Of a stretch of 64,000 nt of DNA, positions 12,401 to 26,500 are shown in pieces. The notes beneath the pieces are model-generated. The model made no database searches, was not told the origin of the DNA, and saw nothing but the letters and a program-made list of their open reading frames with translations. Within the stretch, counting starts at the first letter, position 1. Every line of letters begins with the position of its first letter. The translations under genes were made by a program, and so were the position numbers. Source of the DNA: Lytechinus variegatus (lineage: Eukaryota; Echinodermata; Echinoidea; Temnopleuroida; Toxopneustidae); the NCBI RefSeq assembly GCF_018143015.1, contig NC_054746.1, positions 34,814,830 through 34,878,829 on the forward strand. Direction: 5' to 3'.

Positions 12401-13374
12401 ATGGTCTTCAAGCACTAAATCTCCATCATAGACTCAAACTTTTGCCTTGTATACAAGGTGGTTATGAAGGTCAATTATAATCAGGGTTCACATAATATTT
12501 GCAAACCATTTCCATATTTTCTTAAAAATAAAAGCATTGCCACAAACGATTCATAACTTGTGTTGACATTCATATTCCAATTAAATCGCATTTGACAACA
12601 GACAAATTTCTTCTATTTGGTGTTCATCCATGGAATCAATATGGACAAGGCAGACAAAAAGAAAAACAATTAGCAAAAATTCCAAACAGTCATCCAAATC
12701 GACTTGGAGTACATACTTTGAGTTGTATGGCAGTGTGTAGGCACACAATAGGACGAAATTCAGCTTTTGGCCACTGCAATTTTATTACAAATATAATCTA
12801 TAACACCTACAGATTCTGAAAATCATAAATCCATTCATTTTTCTTAAAGGCATAATATCACTTCATCACATCTAGGTATATTTGCATGGTAAAAAATGGA
12901 TGAACATCACTTTTCTCAAATCACAGTATTTGAGTTTAAGTCCTTCTGTTCCTAAATGTGCAAGTGAATCAAGATTACATTAAGTGTGTAAATACAAAAC
13001 ATTTGATTCTCTGTCTCTGAGGATCCGTGAGGCATGTTCAGACATGATATCATCAACAAAGCCAAGCAACATTTTATTTACAATGTAAATAGGATAGGTG
13101 GCTACAATAGTTTGTCAAGTCAAGAGACTTGATTTGTCAACTGGCTTAAAAAAAAACACATATAGACCCATTTACATTGTCATGAAGTTAGCACAAATAT
13201 GAGTAGTTTTACAATACTGGGGAGGGCAAGTGTGACATCAGACTGAAAATATAAATTCCTTTATAAAATGCCCTGAACACACTGAGTTACCAATAAACAT
13301 TCATGAGATATTCATATAACCAGGGGAGGCAGTTCAAGTGAATATTTTCTTATGTATGGGTTTCTATTTGCATT
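9411..13374. other. AT-rich non-coding stretch downstream of L2HGDH
   Basis: No gene. It contains short (AT)n runs at 10888-10900 and 11045-11067, and loosely repeated units around 10060-10160 (TTTCATAAATAAA). Parts could be long 3' UTR of the minus-strand gene, but no boundary can be set. Confidence 0.4.
11395..11547. repeat. Imperfect inverted repeat (hairpin) with about 40-bp arms
   Basis: Left arm TAACCCAGTGCCAATCCCCT; right arm AGGGGATTGGCCCTGGGTTA, with a 70-bp loop holding a T-run and a short direct repeat. Could be a small MITE or an RNA hairpin. Confidence 0.55.
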
Positions 13375-13520
13375 TTTATGAATTTTGATTGGTGTCTCAA
13401 CTGGCTAAAGCCACTGGGGTAATAATATCCAAGTCCTTTGGAAGTGCATAGGGATGTTATGACATAATGCGATATGCACTATACAAGAACTGTGTTATTA
13501 TAATCATTATTATTATATCA
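13375..13520 (+). mobile_element. SINE 3' tail fragment
   Basis: CTGGGGTAATAATATCCAAG is followed by GCACTATACAAGAACTGTG and a TTATTATTATT end. The same tail pattern recurs at 54395-54585. The tRNA-like head is missing. Confidence 0.6.
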
Positions 13521-14513
13521 AATGTTACATAATTTAGAGAATTAGCTTATTTTCTTCATGCAAAAGTTCAACATCTCCAAGCTCTTAGTTTGCGGTTACA
13601 TATAATTATATTCTGCCAGTTAACCATGGCTGTGTTCATTTTTCACAGATTTCTCCTACCTCTGAAAAATCATGTAACATTTTTTACAGTGTCCAAATGT
13701 GGACACCAAAATAAAAATGGCTGCCACATTTAAAAAAATCTATTTTTTGATTGATTTTATTCATCTGTTTTTTATAGACTTTTGTGCTATATAGTTTTCT
13801 GTATATTAGTATTTATTGAAGATTATAAAAATTAACAGAACTGTGACCCCTGCAAAATGGATGCAGAAGGCATGTTACGATGGACACCAAATATTTCCCC
13901 TTATTTCAAGTACCCAAAATTTATTACATTTAGTAGAATTTCGAAAGCAATTTCGAAATTGTTAATTCATTATTGTTAATTCATTATTCAAGGAGTTCTT
14001 CAAATTGATGAAGTTTTACTAAGGTATCTCATTTGCTAGTTCACATTCTAGCTGTGCTATGGAACATTTGGTTACAAAATAAAGGTGGACACCAAGACTA
14101 ATGCATGTTCCACTTTTGGAAATTAGTAATGTGAAACCTCTAGTTACAATTTTTTGCTATTCCCTGAATGCTCGACATGGTAGCAACATAATTATAACAA
14201 TGAGAACAAAATACATATGAAATATGTTGATAAGTTGCATAACATGTATACCCTGTTTGGGCATGTCACATTTTGGTGTCCTCAAATTGAATATTTTTCC
14301 CATAAAAAGCCTTGTAAAATGAATAAAATATGAAATATGATATGTTCAAAACTCTGTTGGAAAATATCTCCACTATCATAAAAATACTCACATGATTCCA
14401 TCAGTTTGTCTATGAATTTTTGGAAAAAGCCTCTTCTAGTTGATAGGCAATTTGTCTCATCGTGCCTGAACAATAAAAATTTGCATATCTTGTCACGATG
14501 TCTCCTCTGGGCT
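13521..14513. other. Non-coding 3' flank of L2HGDH
   Basis: No gene. GGACACCAA recurs at about 13693, 13884 and 14087, with an inverted copy near 14275, at spacings near 190-200 bp. Several TTTATT hexamers (AATAAA on the minus strand) could serve as polyadenylation signals for L2HGDH. Confidence 0.35.
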
Positions 14514-17500
14514 TCATATTTGAAAGGTGTCCTGTACCTTATCAACAACCATCTTGGCTATGGAGAGAGAAGAGGTGGCCGCAGGGGAAGGAGCGTTCCG
14601 GACGTGCAGTACCCTTGATGCTATTCCACCAACTCCGATGTCAAAGACAAAGTCGTCCACCAAGTTGCCGTCTGTGTCCAGTGCCTGAGCTCTGACGCCA
14701 GAGGGACCCCTGTAATGGAAGAACATCATAAAGGAGCAAGGAAAATTCGAAATCTTGCTGATGAGACAAGTTGCCACATCTGACAAATAAGAATAGGGTG
14801 GTGGTTCATAAACATGTTCAAAAGTTGTGCATGACACTATTAAGTACGACTGGTGACATGGGACCCAGCACGTAGCTTAGTGCTTGATAGTTCAATTTAT
14901 TTGTATGATCTATTCATCCATTTAATATACATCTTTCTGTCCCCGCTTTCATCCATACATTCATTTCTTCAATCTATCAATCACCATGTGGCATCAGAAA
15001 TTTTGAGGTCAAGGAAATACATTTCAAAGAGCTTGACCAGTGATGTATTCACTGACTTATCTTTTACTCCCTTCATCCTTCTTCCTCTATCTATCCATCT
15101 ACCTATCCACCCTTTCAATTTATATACCCATCCACCCATTCATCCGTCCATCCATTTATCCCTTTAATCTGTTACTCACCTCATGGCATAAGATAGTTTC
15201 GAAATCACGGACTCACTGAGCTAGACTAATGCTGTTATCAGTCAATGATTCATTTTTTTCCTCCATTCATTCATCCATCAAACACTATTTCCCTCCTTTT
15301 AACACTGAATTCTTTTATCAATTCACTCCTTCTATCCCTCTCTCCCGACATTCATTTATCCCTTTCCTCTATCACTCACCTTGTGACATCAGAGACTTTG
15401 AGGTCAGGGACGTACTCCTGAAGAAGTTTGACCTGAGCTGCATAGTTGAATCCTCTGTACATCTCTCCAAGTCCATATCCAAGATGGCGGAAGGCAAGTT
15501 TTCTCAGACCACTGGAGGTATAAATGTATTATTCAAAATAGTAGAAGCATGGTTTTATTTACTGATTATAACAGCCTATAGGCCGAATTACATGTACATT
15601 CAGTTTCTAAGTTAAAGAAATAAATCATGAAACACATAGAGTAATACAATAAGTCACATCAATAACAACATTGCACAGAATAAGATCTTTTATCTTCATT
15701 ACGTATCACAGAAATGTTACAGTATTTTTACATAGGGATACAATTTTCAAACTTTTGAAGGGTCATTTCACTCTGAACGGACCCAGAATCATCTTAGAAA
15801 TAGCATTTGATGATTGTTCTTATTGTTGATCTTTATATGACCAACAATAACTCTTGCCTTGTCAGTTAAATGGCAGATCCATGGGATTCATATGTTTTAT
15901 GTGGTTCCAATTTGTAACTTTGGCATTAATATGTTGCCAGAGGAGGTTCTCTGTAAAAAGCTGAACTATAACTTTGTCTCTAAAAAGTAAAAATTTAAAA
16001 ATAAGCTCATCTGAAAGAGTACTCTTGTTCTTTGTACTACTATAATTTGACGTTGTAAAGAAAAGAAGAGGCACAGGAGGTTTTTTTTCAAACATTTTTT
16101 TCAGGACAACTTGGAAGTTTAAAGATATTGCACAGTGTGAAAATGTCATGCATGAGTGAACCCCAACTTCAAACCTTGTATTCTCCTTATGCTTTAAATC
16201 TCTCTAAATTTCTTCTACATTCAATCAAGTAATAAGTGGGTTATTGTTGATCAAGTTGACAAGTTACATATCATTTTAAAGCTCACGGCCTGCCTGATAA
16301 AGCTCATTAAAAATACCAAAATTCACTTTGGGTAACTTATTGTTGGTTTCGGGGTGGCAGTTCACATATAAAATGATTTAAGAGGTATTTTGAGGTTTGA
16401 ACCAGTCCTCATATCTTATGAGTATGTTTCTGATTGGGCGGATGTAAATTCATATATATCATATACATCATACACAGTATAGCCTTAATGCAAGAAAAGA
16501 TCATTTTACATCCTTACCTAAATGAGGCAGCATCTATCATGTCCTTCAAACTAAAATCAAGAAGGTTGTAACCTTCTCTTTTCAGTGCTAGAACAGCATT
16601 AGGACCCAGCCATATACTACCATCAACTCGAGGGGTGAAGTGCACACCGAGAAATGGAAACTTGGGGTTGGGAACCTGGTAAAAAAGAGTGAACAAATCT
16701 TCTAAATTTTGAAATGATGATACCACTGATGTAATGGAAATGATAAACAAATGACCTAGGTGGTGTATCATGTAACTGTTTGTAATTACACACAGATTTA
16801 CATGCAGCTGATCATATGTTCTTGGATGCTAAATCAGATTTTTGTTTCTAATTAGCTATTTGAAATCCTTAATTGACTTTGCTGTTGTTAACAAGCATAA
16901 ACATTTTTTTTTCTTTTCCTCTTCTGAGGTACTTTATTTCATAAAATCAAAATAACGATATAGTCACATGTATACAGAATTAATCAACAAGTATAGAAAA
17001 GAAGGAGTAAATACAAATGCAGAAATTGTAAGAGTATCTAAAACAGAAACTTTTCAAGTTCTTCTAAAACATCTTTCTTATTTTTGTATTTCCACTGAAC
17101 ATAATTCCTGAAATCACTTTTAAATACCATCCAAATTGATTGACTATTGAACAATTTATTCTTAAAGTAATTTAACATATATACTTTGTACACAGCATAT
17201 TGTGCATAAATCAATAATAGGTTAATCAAATCAAATTTAGACTCGCTGATTTTAAAACCAATTACAATAATCTTTTCTTCTAAGTAAATGTCTTTTTTAA
17301 ACCAATCTAATATTAAAAAGTGAATCTTTTTCCAAAAATCAGTTACTTGGTGGCATTTCAACAAAATGTGAATAGATGATTCAGGTTCGTTACAAAATGA
17401 GCAAATAATGTTTGACGAGATCTTCCATTTAAAAAGATTTTCTTTAAAAGGTAAAATATTGTGCAATAATTTGAAATTAAATTGTCTCACTTTATTATCT

Positions 17501-20500
17501 CTGATATTTTTCAATTTAAAATCTAATACGTTCTTCCATTCATAATCAATTGGTAGTTGACAAAATTCCTCCCACCAACCAGAAACAGGGGGGTTCTCTT
17601 GTTCTGATTCATTTAGTAATAAATAAAAATGTTTTGCTTTCATGCAACAAACTTTAATGTAATCACCAGATGATATTTCAAACATTTCTGGTTCATTTTC
17701 TGTTTCAACTTTGGTGTAAACTGAATTTCTTATTTCACTCACCCATACTTTTGGAAATGCCTTTTTCAATTTAGAAAATTTGAAATTTATTAACAATGAA
17801 TTTGTGCCCAATCGTCTTTGCAATGAGACACACGATATCCAGTGCCCATTTTCAAAAAGGTCACTGACTTTTTCAATCCCGTTAGCTTTCCACTCTTTAA
17901 AATATAAGAGGTCATTTCCGTGTTTAATATTGCTATTGTACCATAAGACTTGATCGAACACGTCTTTTACGTTATAAAAATGAATATATCTCAGTTCACT
18001 CCAGTACATAAGTAGGTTGACATAAAACTCTGGTAATTTGAACTTCGTACATAAAAAAAGCATATCTTTACTCGAACAGTTCATTCTCAAAACCTCCGAT
18101 ACATCTCCGATGCGGTTTATCCAGAATTTAAAAAATAGTCTCCATTGTGACTTGTCACCTTTAAGGTATTTTGTGAACCAAGACAATTGTAATGATAAAA
18201 ATTTGGTCCTTAAGTTCACCATATCTAAACCCCAATTTGCTGGAGAGCGAGTAACAACCACTCTCTTGACTTTTTCTTTTTTGGAACCCCAAAGAAAACT
18301 GTATATTAATTTGTTAAGTTTAGTCATAATATTCTTTGGAATTGGTAAACATGTCCCAATGTATACAAATTGAGAAACAACAAGTGTTTTTATAATTGTT
18401 ATCTTTCCATAATATGTCAGGTTTCTCATTTTCCATATCCTCAAAAGAGATCTCACCTTCTCAATTTTAAAATCCCAATTTAAACTTTCACATTCTTTTT
18501 GTTTGGCGGAAATGTATATACCGAGGTATTTTATGGGCTGGTTTGTCCATGCTAAATTGTCCAGTTCCTTTTCTTGGAAAGAGGTAGACATAGCATTTGT
18601 TTTCATTAAGTTTAGTTTTGGGCCTGCTAAAAGACCAAACGTTTCAACTTCTTTCAGAGCCAAATTTCCCGACTCTATAGAGTTTACAAATATAACAGCA
18701 TCATCTGCCAATTGTGACATAACGACATTCTCTTGAACAATACCAACTGGCATGACTGGATTTTCTGAGGGAATTTGAATTCCATGAATGTAAGCATTTT
18801 GTTTTATTCTCACTACCATGACTTCGGCGACCAGTATAAAGAGGAGACCTGATAAAGGGCAACCCTGCCTCACACCTTGCTCTATTTTGAATTCTTTGGA
18901 GACCCAACCATTATTAATTACCTTCCCTATCGCATTGTTATAAAGAGTTTTAACCCAAACTTTAAAAGTTTCTTTAAAACTCAGTCTATCTAGTAACAAA
19001 AAAAGGAATTTGTGACTTATGTTATCGAATGCTTTTTTGAAGTCTAGAAAAATTAAAATCCCTGGGGAGTTCTTGTAGTGACAATATTCAATAGTATCTA
19101 AAACAAGGCGGATGTTTTGTACAGAGGAACGTTGTTTTAAATAACCAGTCTGATCTGCAGAGACTATGTTTTCTAGCACAGCATACAATCTTTTACAAAG
19201 TGCTTTTGCAAGGATAAACATAACATTTATCAAAATTATAATAGTTTTACAGAAAATTCACCTGCACCATCACAAAACAAGAAACAATATATTGGGTATT
19301 ACAAGATTGCAAAACAGAAGATGTCAACTTTTTGATCCTCTAAACATAGTTTTCACCTTGGAACACTAAAAGTTTTCTCAAATCGATTGAGAGAAAACAT
19401 GTATTATATTGTAAATATTTGAATTATTCTAGTCAAAGAACTAAGTGGAAGTACACAATTCTAAAAACAAATTCACCAATGTGATATGTAGCTCACACTA
19501 AAAGCACTCTAATATTTGTCAAAGTATACACTTGAGATGATAAACAAAACATGGAACAAATTTGGGAGAAGTATGGAACATACTATACACTGCCATATGC
19601 ACTATAACAATATAAATCTCACCACAAACCTTCATAAAGCTGAAAACTCTATCCTTTCTTTTCTGGGATAGGTCACAACATTAATGAAAAGATCCCTTCA
19701 ATCCGATTTGTCTTTTTTTCTAAATTTCTTCAGGGAAACTGTGGTAATGATTTCCCTGTAGATTTTAAATAGACAAATATAGATCTGTCTTTTAGTGTCA
19801 TTCAGAAAAAATGGCTTAAATAAACAAACATTTAACATCTTGAATGCAAGTTTATGACATACTTCCATGAATACTTATGGCAGTTCTACCTCATTGTTTA
19901 ATAATGAATATCTTCACATCAACTTTAATTGTTTGTATAATTTTTTTACTAATATTTTGCTGAAAAGTTCCAAACTGCACTTGTGTGTAGCTGGATATAC
20001 ATGGATGTTTAACAGATAGCATATAATGAAACTTTAATAAACACACAGACTCATGTTTCTTACTGTCTCTCTCTTCACAAAAGTCTTCTCTATCTTTATC
20101 TCTTCCTTCATATCCGCCCATCTCTGCCTCTCTCAACCTCTTCCTCTATACCTTTTCAAACCTCACAAACAAAAAAATGAACTTACTGGATAAATATTGC
20201 CATTTACGAGGTAATTTTTTTCTGATTTGAGTAGGAGGTAGTCGCCCCTGAAAGGCACAATCCTTGGAATCTTGCTACAGCCTGACATCTCTGCTACACG
20301 ATCAGAGTAAAGACCAGCACAGGTCACCACATACCTGCATCTCAGGGATTTCTGTTTAGAGTATACAAGGATCATAGGTCAAAAATCTGTGCAAATATTT
20401 CTTGAAATATTAACCAAATTTACTTGAATAACCATGAATAAGTATATTTTAGGAATTTAGGAATTGTATTTACAGTTTTCATTGACCACAAGCAATCCAA

Positions 20501-23500
20501 AGAGGTTCATAATCTGGGTGTAAGAAATGTAAAAATATAACAGTTTCTACTTTTTACAACTGATATATTGCAATCAAGTTGGATCCTTTGCAAAAATGAG
20601 GTACAACAAGTGGAATGCCTCTGGCTGTCTCACCTGCATCACGCGATTCAACATAGCAGCATTGCTGACTTTGAAAACTACTATAACTCGCACAAGATGT
20701 TCAGTGATACTTGGTTACTCTTATTTCCACGTTTTATGAACTAGACCAATACACTTACAGAGATAGGATGGTAATTCAACAAATACTCCCAATGTGTCCA
20801 AAATTCATTGACCTCACATGACCTTTGACCTTGATCATGTGATCTGAAACTTGCACAGGATATTCAGTGATACTTGATTACTCTTATGTCTAAGTTTCAA
20901 AAGTCAGATCAATAAACTTGCAAAGTTATGATGGTAATTCAATGGATACCCCCATTATGGCAAAAGTTCATTGACCTTTGACCTTGGTCATGTGACATAA
21001 AATACGCACAGGATGTTCAGTGATACTTGATTACTCTTATATCCAAGTTTTATGAACTAGACCAACATACTTTCAAAGGTATGATGGTAATTCAACAAAT
21101 ACCCCCATTTGGCCAAAGTTCATTGAACCTAAATGACCTTTGACCTTGATCATGTGACCTGAAACTTGCACAGGTTGTTCAGTGATACTTGATTACTATT
21201 ATGTCCAAGTTTCATGAATCAGATCCAAAAACTTTTAAAGTTTTGATTGTAATTCAACCCCCAAATCAGCCAAAGTTCATTGACCCTAAATGACATTTGA
21301 CCTTGGTCATGTGACATGAAACTCATGTAGGATATTTGCTGGTACATGATTGACCTTGTGCCCAAGTTTAATGAACTAGGTCTATATATTTTCTAAGTTA
21401 TTACATTTCAAAAACTTAACCTCAGGTTAAGATTTTGAAGTTGATTCCCCCAACATGGTCTAAGTTCATTGACCCTAAATGACCTTTGAACTTGGTCATG
21501 TGACATGAAACTCTAGTAGGATGTTCAGTAATATTTGATTAACCTTATGGCCAAGTTTCATAAACTAGGTCCATATACTTTCTAAGTTATGATGTCATTT
21601 CAAAAACGTAACCTCAGGTTAAGATTTGATGTTGATGCCGCCGCCGTCAGAAAAGCGATGCCTATAGTCTCACTCTGCTATGCAGGTGAGACAAAAAAGT
21701 ACTGATAGTTCATCCTGTGCTTAAATTTCAGTTTGCTTCTTCTCATAAAGAATGAAATACTATCAGTATTTTAAAAAAATCACTCGTCAAGTTATCCATG
21801 AACCTGGCCGTAAGAATACGCCAATGCAGTACATGTAGTTTCTCTGTATTTCAAGAGAAAGGGAGAGCTAATTGAACAGATTTGTTTCAAGCATTATGGC
21901 AAAACTCATGCAAGGTTGTTTAAAATAATTAAAAAGATCATTGATGATTAAGACCCCCCCCACCGTACTGTCATTACCACGACAACACAGTTTCTGACAC
22001 ATCTGGCCAAAAACAGAAGAAGCAGTTTGATCTGATATTAATTTGCTGGCTTTTTTGCTATGATATATTCTAACCATAGCAACACAATTTCCAAGACAAG
22101 TGAAAAATATGTCTTGAACATTTTTTTTAAAGACCAATGTATGTGCCAAATTTAATGAGAATCGAGTAAAAACTGAGGAAATAATTTGAACTGTAAAACC
22201 TAATTTTGGCCAAAGTATTGTTACCATGGAAACACAATTTCTGACACATGTAAAAAATGTGTCTTGCACATCTTTACCCCCAAAACAATGTGTGTTCCAT
22301 ATTTCATGACAATTGGTTAAAAATAACAAGTGGAATGCCTCTGGCCGTCTCACCTGCATCATGCGGTTCAATATAGCAGCAGTGCTGACTTTGAATACTA
22401 CTCTAACTCGCACAAGATGTTCAGTGATACATGGTTACTCTTATGTCCACTTTTTATGAACTAGACCAATAAACTTACAGAGATATGATGGTTATTCAAC
22501 AAAAAACCCAACATGGCCAAAGTTCATTGACCTTACATGACCTTTGACCTTGATCATGTGACCTGAAACTCGCACAGGATGTTCAGTGATACTTGATTAC
22601 TCTTATGTACAAGTTTCATGAATGAGATCCATAAACTTCCAAAGTTATGATGGTAATTCAACAGATACACCCAATTCGGCCAAAGTTCATTGACTTTTGA
22701 CCTTGGTCATGTGACCTGAAACGCGCACAGGATGTTCAGTGATACTTAATTACTCTAATGTCCAAGTTTAATGAACTAGACCAATAAACTTTCAAAGTTA
22801 TGATGGTAATTCAACAGATACCCCCGATTCGGCCAAAGTTCATTGACCCTAAATGACCTTTGACCTTAATCATGAGACCTGAAACTTGCACAAAATGTTC
22901 AGCGATGCTTGATTACTATTATGTCCAAGTTTCATGAATCAGATCCATAAACTTTCAAAGTTATGATGGGAATTCAACAGATATCCCCAATTCGGCCAAA
23001 GTTCATTGACCCTAAATGACCTTTGACCATGGTCATGTGACGTGAAACTCATGCAGGATGTTCAGTGATACTTTATTATCCTTATGTCCAAGTTTCATGA
23101 ACTAGGTCCATATATTTTCTAAGTTATGATGACATTTCAAAAACTTAACCTCAGGTTAAGATTTCGATGTTGATTCCTCCAACATGGTCTAAGTTCATTG
23201 ACCCTAAATGACCTTTGACCTTGGTCATGTGACATGAAACTCTAATAGGATGTTCAGTAATACTTGATTAATCTTATGGCCAAGTTTTATTAACTAGGTC
23301 CATATACTTTCTAAGTTATGACGTCATTTCAAAAACTTAACCTCAGGTTAAGATTTGATGTTGACGCCGCCGCCGCCGTCGCCGTCGGAAAAGCGGCGCC
23401 TATAGTCTCACTTTGCTTCGCAGGTGAGACAAAAACCAAGGAAGTCGTTCAAACTGCAAGATTTTGGAATGGACCAACTGCCCGACCATCTGACTACACA

Positions 23501-26500
23501 ACCGTCCATATTCCAATATACCCCTTCAAATTTTGTTTTGAGTGTGTATTGCAAGAAATGAAATTTCTTTACATCTCCTGTATACTTACACCTGACTTGG
23601 CTTGCAATGTCACAGGGTGTTGTAAACCTAGACAAATAAATAATAAAAAAAATAATAAAAAAAAAAAGTACAATTAGTAGATAGCAAGATATTAAGATAG
23701 CAAATTAGTTTCATCCATGTACAGCCTATCCAGACACCGGTTAGCTTTGATGATAGGTCAAACTTAGAGCTAGGACAATCTAGATTTTGTCCAGATCAAG
23801 GGATGAATTGATATACTTGTATAGTAGCTTCCCCATACTTTTTCACACCTGGTATATTTGTATATCTCTCCTGTGGAGCTATATCGAATTCTACCAACGA
23901 AGGTAGTTAAAAATTGTCCTTTTTTGACTGCAAGTGATAATTTAGAGTGTGTCAATGCTCTCCAAGGCTCTTATGGTTTCACAGGCCTAATTCATTTCCA
24001 TAAACTTCTGTGTTAAAGTGGCACTTTCAAAAAATTTCATAAAAAATAAGGAGGAAATTCTAGGATTGAATGTATACTACCATGGACCTATTATAGGTCC
24101 ATGATACTACCAGTTGATTGCATACATGTCCAATATTCCATATCTGACCAGAAAAGGGTACCTCGACTGGCTCATTTTAAAAACAAGTGGAATGCCTCTG
24201 GCCGTCTCACCTGCATCACGCGGTTCAATATAGCAGCAGTGCTGACTATGAATACTACTCTAACTCGCACAAGATGTTCAGTGATACATGGTTACTCTTA
24301 TGTCCAAGTTTAATGAACTAGACCACTTTTTATGAACTAGACCAATAAACTTACAGAGATATGATGGTTATTCAACAAAAAACCCCAACATGGCCAAAGT
24401 TCATTGACCTTACATGACCTTTGACCTTGATCATGTGACCTGAAACTCGCACAGGATGTTCAGTGATACTTGATTACTCTTATGTACAAGTTTCATGAAT
24501 CAGATCCATAAACATTCAAAGTTATGATGGTAATTCAACAGATACACCCAATTCGGCCAAAGTTCATTGACCTTTGACCTTGGTCATGTGACCTGAAATG
24601 AGCACAGGATGTTCAGTGATACTTGATTACTCTAATGTCCAAGTTCAATGAACTAGACCAATAAACTTTCAAAGTTATGGTAATTCAACAGATACCCCCG
24701 ATTCGGCCAAAGTTCATTGACCCTAAATGACCTTTGACCTTAATCCTGAGACCTGAAACTTGCACAAAATGTTCAGTGATGCTTGATTACTATTATGTCC
24801 AAGTTTCATTAATCAGATCCATAAACTTTCAAAGTTATGATGGGAATTCAACAGATATCCCCAATTTGGCCAAAGTTCATTGACCCTAAATGACCTTTGA
24901 CCTTGGTCATGTGACGTGAAACTCATGCAGGATGTTCAGTGATACTTGATTAACCTTATGTCCAAGTTTCATGAACTAGGTCCATATATTTTCTAAGTTA
25001 TGATGACATTTCAAAAACTTAACCTCAGGTTAAGATTTCGATGTTGATTCCTCCAACATGGTCTAAGTTCATTGACCCTAAATGACCTTTGACCTTGGTC
25101 ATGTGACATGAAACTCTAATAGGATGTTCAGTAATACTTGATTAACCTTATGGCCAAGTTTTATGAACTAGGTCCATATACTTTCTAAGTTATGACATCA
25201 TTTCAAAAACTTAACCTCAGGTTAAGATTTGATGTTGACGCCGCCGCCGCCGCCGTCGGAAAAGCGGCGCCTATAGTCTCACTTTGCTTCGCAGGTGAGA
25301 CAATAAATCGGCATTTATGATGACTACACATGACGGGATCAAATTTGTCACTTCAGAGAGTAAAATGGCCCTAATTCTGCCAGTAAAAATAGTTCCGTAG
25401 AAGTGATATATCTTTCCAATGTGGAAAAAGGAAGTTCAGTAGGTATCCTCCCTAGAATCAGTCTTAGATTGTCAGTCATATGCATTAATTTTTGTCAATT
25501 AGCAATATCTGATTTACAAATTGAGAATGGGTTGGCTTGAATGAATATCTTTTGCCTGCCAGTTGTGATTAGGCACGTGTAACCTTATCCCCTGCATCTC
25601 CCTTTATACTGCCCTCTTTTGTCAAAAGGAAGCAAGTTGGATAACAAATTTGAGTTATCAATATTTCCACATTCGGCTTAGTAAGCTTTTCTTTCAAGCA
25701 AACCTTTAAACCTGAAATGCATCCAACATATATGACAGATATATTATCAATATCTTGCAATGATTTCTGAGTAAACTGATGAAATGTACTTAGATTTTCA
25801 AAAGAAATTCACTTGTATTTATTGAATTACAGCAGCGCAATAGTCTACAGTCCAAAATTAAAAGGAAGCAGGGTGGAAGGAAGTGGCCACAAAAAGTGAT
25901 TATAACAATTAAAGAAACACATGAATATCAAGTTTATCAAAACACTTCAACCCAAATAATTAATGACAATACTATTCCTTGGGTTAAAATGTTATGATTA
26001 AAAGTAAAAAAAAGAAATATGAGATATTAAAGAATTATTCATAGTACCCACAATTTGATATCTATTGCTAACTTTTCTCCCAAGTATAATTGCTGTTATA
26101 AAAGAAAATACGAAGTTTGTAAAATCATTATATCATCAACCTTCAAGTTTTAGAAGTCAGCCCCCTCTCTCCCTTTCTATAGGTAATTCATAGGTCGATA
26201 ATAGATCATCTCAAAGAATCAAGGGAGTTTTGAAAGAAATCACTATGGGAAAATTGAAAGAGAAAGATTGAAGTGAATAATGATATGAGGAGTGTAGGCA
26301 TGCAATTGATTGCATCTTCATTAACCCTTTGACTGGTGAATTCTGTCATTCCCAAAGGCTTTGTAAAGGGACTATCCAAATCCAGTAGGTAATGTGGTAT
26401 TAAGATACAGATATATTATCCTGCTATGAATATTGTTAAGTGCCCTTTTACAAAGAGCTGCCATCTTTTATCAGATTTAATTTCCCCGCCAACTTCAGAT

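Noticed and set aside
15061-15380. Coding frames rich in Ser, Ile and Pro near L2HGDH exon 9
   Set aside because: Simple CATC/TCCA repeat sequence inside an intron on the opposite strand.
21868-22413. 181-codon minus-strand frame
   Set aside because: Lies across two repeat families (CCATGGAAACACAATTTC units and copy B head); repeated peptide text reflects repeat units, not a gene.
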